NCBI RefSeq assembly: GCF_000833025.1
Contig: NZ_CP010817.1
Location: 1 to 64,000 of the forward strand
Length of the DNA stretch: 64,000 nt
Source: Myroides profundi
GTDB taxonomy: Bacteria; Bacteroidota; Bacteroidia; Flavobacteriales; Flavobacteriaceae
Direction of reading: 5' to 3'
The notes beneath the pieces are model-generated. The model did no database searches. It was not told where the DNA came from and was given only the letters and a program-made list of their open reading frames with translations. The position numbers and the translations under genes are program-made. Positions 27,730 to 37,239 of the stretch are shown here, one piece after another. Within the stretch, counting starts at the first letter, position 1, and each line of letters opens with the position of its first letter.

Positions 27730-27737
27730 TATATTTG
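27730..27737 (+). promoter_or_regulatory. -7 element of pgk promoter
   Basis: TATATTTG matches TAnnTTTG, 34 bases before the pgk start codon; a degenerate TCTG lies at about the -33 distance. Confidence 0.5.
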
Positions 27738-27771
27738 TGTAACTTATCGTAAAATATATAAAAAAGTAAAG

Positions 27772-28962
27772 ATGAAATCTATTGATAGTTTTGATTTTAA
27801 AGATCAAAAGGTGTTGGTTAGAGTTGACTTTAATGTTCCCCTAGATGAGAATTTTAATGTTACAGATACAAATAGAATAGAGGCTGCAAAACCTACTATT
27901 GAAAAAATAGTAAAAGAGGGTGGTGTAGCTATCTTAATGTCTCACTTAGGAAGACCTAAGGGAGAACGCAATGACAAGTATTCACTACGTCATATCGTTG
28001 CAAAAACAGAAGAGATTTTAGGACATAAAGTTACTTTTGTGAACGACTGTGTAGGAAGTACAGTTAAGGAAGCTATCGCAGCTAGTAAAGCTGGAGATAT
28101 CATCTTATTAGAGAATCTACGTTTCTACGCAGAGGAAGAAAAAGGTGATGAAGGGTTCTCAAAACAATTAGCGGAGTTAGCTGATTTTTATGTGAATGAT
28201 GCTTTTGGTACTGCACATAGAGCACATGCTTCTACTACTATCGTAGCGAAGTACTTTGCTGATAAAAAATGCTTTGGTTATTTATTAGCTAAAGAGATAG
28301 AGAGTTTAAATAAGGTATTGAATAGTACTGATAAGCCTGTTACAGCTGTATTAGGTGGTTCTAAAGTATCTTCTAAAATTACGATTATAGAGAATATCTT
28401 AGATAAGATAGATCACATGATTATCGGTGGAGGGATGACTTTTACGTTTATTAAAGCTCTAGGTGGTAAGATCGGTAATTCTATCTGCGAAGATGATAAG
28501 CTAGAGTTAGCTTTAGATATCTTGAAAAAAGCGAAAGAGAAGAATGTACAAGTGCACTTACCTGTGGATATTTTGGCTGCTGATGCATTCGCTGCTGATG
28601 CAAATGTACAAGTGGTAGCTGCTAATGAAATTCCTGATGGATGGCAAGGTTTAGACGTAGGTCCTAAGACATTAGAAAGCTTAAAACCTGTGGTAGCTGA
28701 GTCAAAAATCATCTTGTGGAATGGTCCTTTAGGAGTATTCGAGATGGAGAAATTCGCGAATGGTACGATCGAGTTAGGTAACTTCATTGCTGAAGCTACT
28801 AAGAACGGTACTTTTTCATTAGTAGGAGGTGGAGACTCTGTAGCTGCTGTAAAACAGTTTGGTCTAGCGCCTAAGATGAGTTATGTTTCTACTGGAGGTG
28901 GAGCAATGTTGGAAATGTTGGAAGGTCAAGTATTACCTGGAATTAAAGCAATACAAGAATAA
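27772..28962 (+). CDS. pgk: phosphoglycerate kinase
   Basis: A 396-residue glycolytic enzyme that transfers phosphate from 1,3-bisphosphoglycerate to ADP. Hallmarks are [12 protein letters not shown] near residue 15-26, SHLGRPKG around 60, the [13 protein letters not shown] segment near 115-127, [13 protein letters not shown] near 145, the GGSKVSSKI loop, and C-terminal [13 protein letters not shown] with the nucleotide-binding glycines. Length is standard. It has its own promoter and terminator. Confidence 0.98.
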   Translation: MKSIDSFDFKDQKVLVRVDFNVPLDENFNVTDTNRIEAAKPTIEKIVKEGGVAILMSHLGRPKGERNDKYSLRHIVAKTEEILGHKVTFVNDCVGSTVKEAIAASKAGDIILLENLRFYAEEEKGDEGFSKQLAELADFYVNDAFGTAHRAHASTTIVAKYFADKKCFGYLLAKEIESLNKVLNSTDKPVTAVLGGSKVSSKITIIENILDKIDHMIIGGGMTFTFIKALGGKIGNSICEDDKLELALDILKKAKEKNVQVHLPVDILAADAFAADANVQVVAANEIPDGWQGLDVGPKTLESLKPVVAESKIILWNGPLGVFEMEKFANGTIELGNFIAEATKNGTFSLVGGGDSVAAVKQFGLAPKMSYVSTGGGAMLEMLEGQVLPGIKAIQE

Positions 28963-28969
28963 TAGTAGG

Positions 28970-29003
28970 TCCCTATGCTTATATATATAAGCATAGGGAT
29001 TTT
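28970..29003 (+). terminator. intrinsic terminator after pgk
   Basis: TCCCTATGCTTATA / TATAAGCATAGGGA followed by TTTT. It ends only 15 bases before the next start codon. Confidence 0.85.
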
Positions 29004-29018
29004 ATAATACATAGCGCG

Positions 29019-30527
29019 ATGAATTACAAAGTATTAACTTTATTAGCATGCGGTCTTTTTTCGTACTCAGTCATGGGACAGAATGAGCCTAGTACGCTTA
29101 CAGAAGTATCAAAGAAAGAAATGAGCCCAGAGGTGTATCTGGACTCTATTAAAAAGACATTCGTTAACCATGCTAGTAGTGCCTCTATAGAGAAGCGCTG
29201 GTTGAATGAGTTATTGAACCAAGATTTATTTAATGAGCTAGAGAACGAGTTAGCTGATGCAAACTTTGACGAAGGAGATGTTCGTTTTGATGAATTACCT
29301 ACTGAGCTTTTAAAAGAACGTTTAAAACGATTAAATGAGAAAACACCTTTTAATGTTGAATACAATGAAACATTAGAGCGAGTGATTAAATCATTTTTAA
29401 AGAATAGAAAACGTTCTTTTGAGAGGTTATTAGGCTTATCAGAATACTATTTCCCAATGTTTGAGGAGCAATTAGCAAAACAAAATGTTCCTTTAGAGGT
29501 TAAGTATTTATCTATAGTGGAATCTGCACTTAACCCTGTAGCTCGTTCTAGAGTGGGAGCTACAGGTCTATGGCAATTCATGTATCCTACAGGTAAACAA
29601 TATAATCTAGAAGTAACTTCTTATATAGATGATCGTATAGATCCATTAAAGTCATCTGAGGCTGCTGCTAAGTTTTTGTCAGACTTGTATGGTATGTTTG
29701 GTGATTGGGATTTAGTGTTAGCATCTTATAATGCTGGACCAGGTAACGTTAGTAAAGCGATTCGTCGTTCTAATGGATATACGAATTACTGGAATATTAG
29801 ACCAAATCTTCCACGTGAAACACAAAACTATTTGCCTGCGTTCTATGCTACTATGTATATTTTTGAATATGCAAAAGAGCATGGTATCACGTCTAAAAAG
29901 GCACCTATAAAGGTAGTAGAGACTGATACAATAGCGATTAAGAAAACAATGTCTTTTGACCAAATCGCTAATTTATTAGATGTATCTAAAGAAGAAATAG
30001 AGTTCTTAAACCCAACGTATAAGTTACAAGTGATTCCTTATGATAGTGGTAAACTGAACTTCTTAAGACTACCTGTAAAGAAAATAGGTTTAATGGCTTC
30101 TAATGAGGAGAAGATGTATGCTTATGTAGACTTCGTAGATTCTAAAAAAGAACAGCCTAACTATGCTGTAGTTGCAGAGTCTATAGTAGAAAGTAGCTCT
30201 GTTAATCCGCGTTATCATACGATACGCAAGGGAGAGAGTGTAGGTACTATTGCTAATAAATATGGTATTTCGGTAGCTCAGTTAAAGAAACTGAACAATA
30301 TGAAAGGTAATGTTATCTATCCTGGTAAGAAATTAGTGGTAGGTAAAAAAGCTGTAGCTCAAGCGTCAGGTGGTACTAAGAATAATTTCTATACAGTGCA
30401 GCGAGGAGATTCTTTATCATCGATAAGTAAGAAATTTGCTGGAGTGACCGTGTCTAAATTAAAGTCCTTAAATAATATGAAGGACTCAGATGACATTCGT
30501 CCAGGTATGAAGTTAAGACTTAATTAG
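29019..30527 (+). CDS. mltD: membrane-bound lytic murein transglycosylase with two LysM domains (MltD-like)
   Basis: A 502-residue secreted cell-wall enzyme that cleaves peptidoglycan to 1,6-anhydromuramyl products. The signal peptide ends about residue 21 (VMGQ). The SLT catalytic domain has Glu168 in LSIVESALNP, then the GATGLWQFM, LASYNAGPGNV and ETQNYLPAF motifs of family 1 lytic transglycosylases. Two LysM peptidoglycan-binding repeats follow at about 397-445 (YHTIRKGESVGTIANKYG) and 455-500 (FYTVQRGDSLSSISKKF). The DUF4837 gene follows after 23 bases, probably in the same operon. Confidence 0.94.
   Translation: MNYKVLTLLACGLFSYSVMGQNEPSTLTEVSKKEMSPEVYLDSIKKTFVNHASSASIEKRWLNELLNQDLFNELENELADANFDEGDVRFDELPTELLKERLKRLNEKTPFNVEYNETLERVIKSFLKNRKRSFERLLGLSEYYFPMFEEQLAKQNVPLEVKYLSIVESALNPVARSRVGATGLWQFMYPTGKQYNLEVTSYIDDRIDPLKSSEAAAKFLSDLYGMFGDWDLVLASYNAGPGNVSKAIRRSNGYTNYWNIRPNLPRETQNYLPAFYATMYIFEYAKEHGITSKKAPIKVVETDTIAIKKTMSFDQIANLLDVSKEEIEFLNPTYKLQVIPYDSGKLNFLRLPVKKIGLMASNEEKMYAYVDFVDSKKEQPNYAVVAESIVESSSVNPRYHTIRKGESVGTIANKYGISVAQLKKLNNMKGNVIYPGKKLVVGKKAVAQASGGTKNNFYTVQRGDSLSSISKKFAGVTVSKLKSLNNMKDSDDIRPGMKLRLN
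29807..29822. other. outlying parS-like sequence in mltD-like gene
   Basis: TCTTCCACGTGAAACA differs from TGTTCCACGTGAAACA at one base. It is 9 kb from the cluster and codes for the conserved Leu-Pro-Arg-Glu-Thr segment, so it may be a chance of codon choice. Confidence 0.3.
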
Positions 30528-30550
30528 AATAGAAAATAGGAGAGTATAGT

Positions 30551-31537
30551 GTGAGGTATGTAGGTTGCTTAATGTTAGTATTATTTGCCCTAGTTGGGTG
30601 TAGAGATCGGTCTGCTAAGAATAGATCTAATAATCCTATGGACGAACCTCATCAGATACTTATAGTCATTAATGATAGGCTATGGTATGGTAGTGTAGGG
30701 GATAGCATAAGAGAACATTTAGCTATACCTATAGAAGGAATCACACCTCCAGAATCTACTTTCTCTTTAGAGCAGATTTCTCCTAATTTGTTTTCTTCTA
30801 GGACTAGGAATAGAAGAAATATTATTGTCTTTTCAGATAATTATAATTCAAATAGTTTTTTGTTTGAGAAGGATAAGTATACTGCCGGTCAGATGTACTT
30901 TACAGTTAGTGGGGATTCTAGAAAGGGATTGATAAAAGAGTTTAAGAATAATGCAGATTCTATCGTAAATTCTATATTGCGCTCAGAGTTTGATGTCGTT
31001 GCAAGGCGTATTCTTGAAGGAAAGATAGTTGATACTGATTACTTTCAAGATAAGTTTCAAGTTAGTTTGAATTTGCCCACTACTTATAAGTTAGTTGGAA
31101 GTAATTACCACTTTGTATGGTTTAAAAAGAATATTGCTTCAGGTAATAGTAATATTCTGATTTACGATGTACCAATTGATAGAATTGAAAATACAGAGGG
31201 AACTATTCTAAATAATTTATTAGCAGTGAAGGATTCAGTGAATGGTAAGTATATACATTCTATAGAAGATAATTCGTATCTGAGACTTAATGAAGGGTTT
31301 ATCCCTAACAATAAAGAGTTTGTAAGACAAGGAAGAAAGGTCTATGAGTTCACAGGGGAGTGGGATATGAATAATAGTTTTATGAGTGGCCCCTATATGA
31401 GTTATGTATTTAGAGATGTGTCAGCTAATAGATATCTGTTTATAGAAGGATTAGTATATAATCCAGCTATGGGAAAGAGAGGGATCTTAATGGAAGTAGA
31501 ATCTATCGTAAACTCATTGAAGTTTAATGAGAATTAA
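30551..31537 (+). CDS. DUF4837 lipoprotein
   Basis: A 328-residue protein read from a GTG start (30551). It has a lipoprotein signal with lipobox LVGC (Cys17) and then a region matching the DUF4837 pattern of Bacteroidota (PHQILIVINDRLWYGSVGDSIREHL, later FFFVWFKKN-like and GRKVYEFTGEWDM). An in-frame ATG at 30572 would leave only 10 uncharged residues before the lipobox, so the GTG with Arg at position 2 is favoured. Function is unknown; position after a lytic transglycosylase suggests an envelope role. Confidence 0.85.
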   Translation: MRYVGCLMLVLFALVGCRDRSAKNRSNNPMDEPHQILIVINDRLWYGSVGDSIREHLAIPIEGITPPESTFSLEQISPNLFSSRTRNRRNIIVFSDNYNSNSFLFEKDKYTAGQMYFTVSGDSRKGLIKEFKNNADSIVNSILRSEFDVVARRILEGKIVDTDYFQDKFQVSLNLPTTYKLVGSNYHFVWFKKNIASGNSNILIYDVPIDRIENTEGTILNNLLAVKDSVNGKYIHSIEDNSYLRLNEGFIPNNKEFVRQGRKVYEFTGEWDMNNSFMSGPYMSYVFRDVSANRYLFIEGLVYNPAMGKRGILMEVESIVNSLKFNEN

Positions 31538-31553
31538 GAAATTAAATAGAAGT

Positions 31554-31583
31554 AAAAAGGCGTTCATCACTGAACGCCTTTTT
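31554..31583. terminator. bidirectional terminator
   Basis: AAAAAGGCGTTCA, loop, TGAACGCCTTTTT between the convergent DUF4837 and kup genes. Confidence 0.9.
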
Positions 31584-31588
31584 ATGTA

Positions 31589-33571
31589 TTAGTATCTTCT
31601 ATGTAAAGGTAATTCGTCTATTGGATTAATCACCATTGGGAATCGCTCAACGGTTACAGCGCTACTGTCAAGCCCAAAGGCCTTTTCTTCTGACAGGGCT
31701 AGCTTTTTAAGCCACTCATATAGTGTTAGAATAATAGTTTCATGAGCAGGTAGCTCATTGTCATAAGACAGTTCTTTCTCTATCAATACATATTCAAAGT
31801 CTGTATATATATTGTTTTTTTGTAGAGAGGTATATTTACTTATAACATCTACTTCTCCTGTTTCTGTTAGCTCTTTGAGTACTTGTTTCATGAGTACACT
31901 GATCTTTTGGTCATTTCTAAAACCTAGATAAAAGTCAACACGGATAATATTATCAGCACCCATCTTCTGAATTTTGTATTCTAAATTATAAGGTTGATCA
32001 CTAACATTCACATGTATAAACCAATAGTTATCTGCTCTTTTAGGTCTACGTTGTGTGATAGAATACAGCGCTTTATATTCTATTTTAGAGCATGTATTGG
32101 AGTTGGTTAGATAGATTAGATTAGAAGCAAATTTAGGAATGCTTGTATCTCCACTAATATCTAGAAGAATGTCTTTATACTGTTCTATATTGACAAACTC
32201 AGTATAGTTCTTTCTAATTTTCTTAGCTAAGTAGTTTATAATCATCGTACCTGCTAGTAAAGACGCTATGATAACAGTAACATAACCACCATGAGTGAAC
32301 TTCTGAACGTTAGCGATAAAGAATGAGACTTCTAAGCTTAGGTATATTAGTTCGACTAAGACGATTACAACAATATGCACACGTTTTAGGTACATATAGT
32401 AACCTAGTAATATTGTAGTCATGATCATACACAAGGTAATCGCTAGTCCATACGCAGCCTCCATATTTCCTGACTCTTCAAAGTGCAATACTACGAATAC
32501 ACAGCCTAAGAATAGTAACCAGTTGATAGAAGGAATATATAATTGCCCTTTTACATTGGTTGGGAATTTTACTTTTACTTTTGGCCATAAGTTAAGTCTT
32601 ATCGCTTCATTGATTAGTGTAAATGATCCACTTATTAGGGCTTGTGATGCGATTACAGCGGCTATTGTTGCAATGGCTATACCAAATGGTAAGAACCACT
32701 CAGGCATAACTAAAAAGAAGGGGTTTGCGGGGTTTTGATTATCTGGTGATAGTTGTAATAGTGTTTGGTTAGAAAAGTTGATTAAATAAGCTCCTTGTCC
32801 AAAATAACACAATACTAGCATCGCTTTTACAAATGCCCAAGTGATGCGTATATTCTTTATCCCACAATGTCCTAGATCGCTATAAAGTGCTTCTGCACCT
32901 GTAGTACATAGAAAGACAAATCCCAATACAAAATAACCTTCTGAGTGTATAGAAAGTAAATGAACTGCATAATAAGGATTTAAAGCCTTAAGTACTGTAA
33001 GGTTATCCATTAAGTGGAATAGACCAATTATCCCTATCATTAAGAACCACAAAGTCATCATAGGGCCAAAGAATTTACCAATAGCTTTGGTACCAAATTG
33101 TTGGATGACAAAGAGAATAAAGATAATTCCTATCACTATCGGAATAGTCTGTAGGTTTGGTTCATATATTCTAAGTCCTTCTATAGCAGATGATATAGAG
33201 ATAGGAGGGGTGATGATACCATCAGCTAATAATGCACTACCTCCAATGATAGCAGGAATGATTAACCAACGTTTCTTCAACCTTTTGACTAAAGTATATA
33301 GGGAGAATATACCTCCCTCACCATTATTATCTGCCTTTAGGGTTAGAAAAACATACTTAATGGTCGTCTGTAAGGTTAAAGTCCAAAAAACGCATGAAAT
33401 AGCTCCTAAGACAATATCCTCTCGGATAATCTCTTTTCCTATGATGGCTTTCATTACATAAAGTGGGGATGTACCAATGTCTCCATAGATAATACCTAAG
33501 GTCACCAGCAGTGTACCTAAGGTTATTTTATTCAATTGAGAACTGTGGCCATGTGATGACTGTGCTTGCAT
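31589..33571 (-). CDS. kup: KUP-family potassium uptake protein
   Basis: A 660-residue inner-membrane K+/H+ symporter. The N-terminus TLGIIYGDIGTSPLYVMKAI is the KUP signature, followed by about 12 hydrophobic segments up to residue about 455. The TGAEALYSDLGHCG and SQALISGSFTLINEAIRL motifs are conserved. A cytoplasmic C-terminal domain of about 190 residues follows. Length is standard. It is a single gene; nothing visible in the short upstream region tells how it is regulated. Confidence 0.95.
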   Translation of the reverse strand: MQAQSSHGHSSQLNKITLGTLLVTLGIIYGDIGTSPLYVMKAIIGKEIIREDIVLGAISCVFWTLTLQTTIKYVFLTLKADNNGEGGIFSLYTLVKRLKKRWLIIPAIIGGSALLADGIITPPISISSAIEGLRIYEPNLQTIPIVIGIIFILFVIQQFGTKAIGKFFGPMMTLWFLMIGIIGLFHLMDNLTVLKALNPYYAVHLLSIHSEGYFVLGFVFLCTTGAEALYSDLGHCGIKNIRITWAFVKAMLVLCYFGQGAYLINFSNQTLLQLSPDNQNPANPFFLVMPEWFLPFGIAIATIAAVIASQALISGSFTLINEAIRLNLWPKVKVKFPTNVKGQLYIPSINWLLFLGCVFVVLHFEESGNMEAAYGLAITLCMIMTTILLGYYMYLKRVHIVVIVLVELIYLSLEVSFFIANVQKFTHGGYVTVIIASLLAGTMIINYLAKKIRKNYTEFVNIEQYKDILLDISGDTSIPKFASNLIYLTNSNTCSKIEYKALYSITQRRPKRADNYWFIHVNVSDQPYNLEYKIQKMGADNIIRVDFYLGFRNDQKISVLMKQVLKELTETGEVDVISKYTSLQKNNIYTDFEYVLIEKELSYDNELPAHETIILTLYEWLKKLALSEEKAFGLDSSAVTVERFPMVINPIDELPLHRRY

Positions 33572-33669
33572 AAAAATGTCAGATTTAAACTTGTAATTTG
33601 TAACGATATGGTTACTAATAAGCTAATAGTCAGAATAGGAATATATACCACTCCATGGCTAGTCTTAGT

Positions 33670-34539
33670 TTAGTAAAGATATTTTGCTTTTAATAAAGCG
33701 ATATCCACTTCTAATATCTCTGTCAAGTACTGTTCTACAGAAGTATAATATTCCTCTATAGTATTCAATGCCTTATCTAAGAATTGTTCTTGTACTGTGA
33801 ATAGGGTTAGAAGTGTTTCTGCTTGTTGTGTTTCTAGATTAAATTGTTTTTGTATTCTTTGTATATCAAGATTGACATATTGATTAGTCAATAGGTAATC
33901 TTCTATCACTGTATGTTGATTTACTCCTAGAGCTGATAGGAGTAGAGCAGCAGCTAGGCCTGTTCTATCTTTACCTGCAGTACAGTTAAACATTAATGGA
34001 GCCTCAGAACACTCTACTTCTTTAAAGAAAGCTTTGTATTGACTTTGATTATGGAGTACTAGTTGTTCATTGATATCCACTAAGAACTTAGTCGCTAAGC
34101 CTATATCACCTTCTTGCACAATCTGCATGACCTGATTCTTACTAAGATTACCAGGTGTGATAGGCAAGAGTATTTCATTAGTAACTGTCTTAGGCAATAG
34201 CGTTTTTTGTTCTTCACTTTCTTCTTCACTTCTAAAGTCCACGATTGTAGTCAGTGGAAGTGAGCTAAGGTAGTCTAGGTCTAAGGCAGTTAAGTTACTC
34301 AATTGTCCTGAGCGAAATAAGCATCCCCATTTAACCGTTTTATTGTCTTCTGTTTGATATCCACCTAGATCTCTGAAGTTAGACTGACCTTGTAAAGGAA
34401 TGTGGCGCAATCTGTTATTAGCTACTTCAAGACCTTTGTGTGTAGTATTAAGGTCTAGAGCGCTTTGGTTCGGGGTAGAACTGCGTTCTACGTCACTATC
34501 TGTTTCAATTAAACAATGTCCTTTTTGTAAATTTTGCAT
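33670..34539 (-). CDS. tyrosine-protein phosphatase (Y_phosphatase3 type)
   Basis: A 289-residue cytoplasmic phosphatase of the PF13350-like group. Substrate-side motif NFRDLGGYQTED is at about residues 54-65, VDFRSEEE near 100-107, and the catalytic P-loop CTAGKDRTG has Cys186 and Arg192. The HCxxGKDR form is shared with lipid/protein dual phosphatases of this family; the physiological substrate is unknown. There is no signal peptide, and the first 40 residues are polar and probably disordered. Confidence 0.9.
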   Translation of the reverse strand: MQNLQKGHCLIETDSDVERSSTPNQSALDLNTTHKGLEVANNRLRHIPLQGQSNFRDLGGYQTEDNKTVKWGCLFRSGQLSNLTALDLDYLSSLPLTTIVDFRSEEESEEQKTLLPKTVTNEILLPITPGNLSKNQVMQIVQEGDIGLATKFLVDINEQLVLHNQSQYKAFFKEVECSEAPLMFNCTAGKDRTGLAAALLLSALGVNQHTVIEDYLLTNQYVNLDIQRIQKQFNLETQQAETLLTLFTVQEQFLDKALNTIEEYYTSVEQYLTEILEVDIALLKAKYLY

Positions 34540-34761
34540 AGAGCTATCACTATTTTAAAGCCTTAATAATCTCAGGCAGATTTATAACAATGCTTTTCTG
34601 AACTCTTACATGTAAGTAGCATTAGATGCTAGATATTGTAAAAATGATCAACTCAATCAAGAATAAATAATACTTTTCGACAATAAAAAGATACTTATTT
34701 ATTACTATTTAATGATTAATAATCAGAAAACTATTAAGTTAAATGTATTTTTAATATAGTG

Positions 34762-34769
34762 CAAATATA
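34762..34769 (-). promoter_or_regulatory. possible -7 element for the phosphatase gene
   Basis: TATATTTG on the minus strand matches TAnnTTTG and would give a leader of over 200 bases before the phosphatase start at 34539. No gene is seen in 34540-34760. Confidence 0.35.
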
Positions 34770-34790
34770 AGGGGGAAAAAAGACAAACTA

Positions 34791-35192
34791 TTAAGAGTTG
34801 TCTTCTTTTTTTTCTGTTGTAGCGTCTATGAATTTCTCGAAAAGCTTAATCATCTTCTCGTTTACATCTTTGAATGTTAATCTATCTTTAGATTGATAGA
34901 ATAGCATCATAGCATAAGGCTTATCTATATTTTCTAGTAGTAAGTGTTTATTCTGCCTATATGCTTCGCGTAATAATCTTTTAAAATAGTTTCTATCTAC
35001 CGCCTTTTTAAAATGACGTTTAGATACAGATACTCCTACTTTTAGAGGGAGGTCTTCTTGATTAGCTGTCTGAACATATACCATTCTCAAAGGGTATTTA
35101 CTCACAGTTTTGCCTGTTGTAAATAACTCTTCGATTACAGCTTTGCTTTTTAGCTTTTCCTTTTTAGGATAATTGTATTTTTTTTGTTCCAT
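34791..35192 (-). CDS. rnpA: ribonuclease P protein component
   Basis: A 133-residue basic protein that supports the RNase P RNA in tRNA 5' maturation. The family core VGVSVSKRHFKKAVDRNYFKRLLREAYR is visible at about residues 52-79; it includes the RNR-like motif as DRNYFKRLLRE. Length is typical. rpmH is not upstream, unlike in most bacteria. A TACCTTTG -7 element lies 8 bases before the start. Confidence 0.93.
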   Translation of the reverse strand: MEQKKYNYPKKEKLKSKAVIEELFTTGKTVSKYPLRMVYVQTANQEDLPLKVGVSVSKRHFKKAVDRNYFKRLLREAYRQNKHLLLENIDKPYAMMLFYQSKDRLTFKDVNEKMIKLFEKFIDATTEKKEDNS

Positions 35193-35200
35193 ATAGACTG

Positions 35201-35208
35201 CAAAGGTA
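35201..35208 (-). promoter_or_regulatory. -7 element of rnpA promoter
   Basis: TACCTTTG on the minus strand, 8 bases before the rnpA start, implying a very short or absent leader. Confidence 0.45.
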
Positions 35209-35236
35209 GCAAAGGAATATGAAATATTTATAAATA

Positions 35237-35262
35237 AAATAGGCCGCTACTGCGGCCTATTT
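35237..35262 (-). terminator. terminator of the M1 peptidase gene
   Basis: AAATAGGCCGC, loop, GCGGCCTATTT then TTATTTAT on the minus strand, directly after the stop codon. Confidence 0.85.
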
Positions 35263-37158
35263 CTATTTTGTATAGATACTATTTTCTTGATTTACATCAG
35301 CCATAAATTGGCTTGGGTCGATCACTATTTTCTTAATAGTACCTTTTGGTTTATTGATTGTGAACTTATACTCTGGCTGAGCCCATCCCCATCCATCTAA
35401 TACTGTTCTTTCGTATTGTACAAACTGGTTAGGTTTGATCCAGTGCATTGAAGTATAAGGAATATAGAATGTCTCTATAGAACCATCTTCGTATTCTACT
35501 AAGATATCTAGAGGCATACCCATTCTTCCCATTCTACCTAATGTAACTAAAGTTTGGTTTTTCTGTACCTCTTCTACGAATAGGATAGAGTAATCTATCG
35601 TGTTGTTCGTCTGTGTCCAGTCGATTAAATATTGGTCTAATACAGCACCAGATACTTTCTCAGCTACACGCTTGAAGTCATTAGGAGTAGGGTGAGTGAA
35701 CTTGTATTCATTATAGTACGTTCTCAGTGTAGTCATCATATTATCCCACCCGATTAAGTAAGCTAATTGAGTTAAGAAGATAGACCCTCTGCTGTATGCA
35801 GAAGTAGAATAAGCTCTATTGGTCATATAATGATCTGCATGTGTACTTAATGGCTCTTGCATTCCCTTAGACACTAAGTTGTAATAGCTCTTATAAGTAG
35901 ATCCGAACGGGTTCACATCTTCTTGTTGGTCTTTAGGTAAGATCTTTAGCATTGCTAAGTCAGAGATAAATGAAGTAAACCCTTCATCCATCCATTCGTG
36001 TTTCGTCTCATTAGTAGCTAAAGCATGTTGGAACCAACTGTGCGCTAACTCATGAGCTGTCACTCCTGCTAAGCTTGGGAATGATCTCTCACCTGTGATT
36101 AAGGTACACATAGAGTATTCCATACCTCCATCACCACCTTGTATTACAGAGTATTGGTTATAAGGGTAAGGACCTACATTCTCATTGAAGAATTTCATTA
36201 ACTCTGCTGTTACAGGCTGTAGTTTTTTCCAGTTATCTATAATAGCAGGGTTGTTTTTATATAAGAAGTGAAGTTTCACTCCATCAGGTCCATCATATGT
36301 ATCGTGTATGAAGTTAGGGTCTGCTCCCCATGTAAAGTCTAGTACATTCTCAGCCTTAAAGTGCCATGTAAGCTCTTTACCTTTTTTGATAGAATTATCA
36401 TCGATACCAGCATCTTGGTATCCATATCCTACCTCATTATTATTTACGATATTACCTGTACCACCTAAGATATAGTTTTTATCTAACGTTATTTTTACGT
36501 CGAAGTCACCCCATACACTGTGGAACTCTCTACCTAGATACTGCTCAGCATGCCATCCTTCGAAGTCATATTCAGCGATCTTAGGGAACCATTGAGACAT
36601 AGACAGTGCTACACCCTCTTTAGAGTTTCTACCAGCTCTACGGATCATCACAGGAGCTTGTCCGTCGAAGTTCATTGTGAATACAGTAGATGACTTAGGA
36701 GCGATAGGTTTTTTTAGAGTCACCTCTAGTACAGTACCTACTTCTTTCGTCTCTAAAGCCTCACCATCTTGCATCATTTTAGATACCTTTAAGTATCCTA
36801 TTTCGTTGTCTTTTAGCTTTGTGATTCTACTTTCAAATACTTTTCTACCTCTCACTGTTTTAGTATCTACCATACGAGAGTCAGGATCAGCAATATTTGA
36901 TAATAGCGCATCCATATCACTATTTGGTTGGAATGCGTTGTAGTAAAGGTGGAAGTATACTGCTTTTAAAGTATCAGGTGAATTGTTTGTGTAAGTTAAC
37001 TTTTGAGTACCTGTATATTGGTACTTTTTCACGTCCATCTTCACGTCCATTTTATAGTCAACATGTTGTTGCCAATAACCTGGATTAGGGTTGTTTTGAG
37101 CGATTGCATCTATCAGGGCAATAGAGCAAATAGCTAGAGTTAGTAATATTTTTTTCAT
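35263..37158 (-). CDS. secreted M1-family metallopeptidase
   Basis: A 631-residue aminopeptidase-type enzyme read from the ATG at 37158, which gives a clean signal peptide (MKKILLTLAICSIALIDAIAQ region). The upstream ATG at 37185 would add nine non-signal residues. The exopeptidase motif GMEYS and the zinc site HELAHSWFQ (His369, His373) with the third ligand in WMDEGFTSF about 19 residues on define the gluzincin M1 fold. It is probably periplasmic or outer-membrane associated. It follows the subtilase gene on the same strand with a terminator between. Confidence 0.92.
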   Translation of the reverse strand: MKKILLTLAICSIALIDAIAQNNPNPGYWQQHVDYKMDVKMDVKKYQYTGTQKLTYTNNSPDTLKAVYFHLYYNAFQPNSDMDALLSNIADPDSRMVDTKTVRGRKVFESRITKLKDNEIGYLKVSKMMQDGEALETKEVGTVLEVTLKKPIAPKSSTVFTMNFDGQAPVMIRRAGRNSKEGVALSMSQWFPKIAEYDFEGWHAEQYLGREFHSVWGDFDVKITLDKNYILGGTGNIVNNNEVGYGYQDAGIDDNSIKKGKELTWHFKAENVLDFTWGADPNFIHDTYDGPDGVKLHFLYKNNPAIIDNWKKLQPVTAELMKFFNENVGPYPYNQYSVIQGGDGGMEYSMCTLITGERSFPSLAGVTAHELAHSWFQHALATNETKHEWMDEGFTSFISDLAMLKILPKDQQEDVNPFGSTYKSYYNLVSKGMQEPLSTHADHYMTNRAYSTSAYSRGSIFLTQLAYLIGWDNMMTTLRTYYNEYKFTHPTPNDFKRVAEKVSGAVLDQYLIDWTQTNNTIDYSILFVEEVQKNQTLVTLGRMGRMGMPLDILVEYEDGSIETFYIPYTSMHWIKPNQFVQYERTVLDGWGWAQPEYKFTINKPKGTIKKIVIDPSQFMADVNQENSIYTK

Positions 37159-37173
37159 AATGTGTTTGAAATC

Positions 37174-37206
37174 AAAACTCCACATATATTATGCATAAAT
37201 GTGGAG
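37174..37206 (-). terminator. terminator of the subtilase gene
   Basis: CTCCACAT / ATGTGGAG hairpin followed by TTTT on the minus strand, between the subtilase and M1 genes. Confidence 0.65.
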
Positions 37207-37239
37207 CTTTATATATTAAGGGTTACTTAGTTACAAGTT

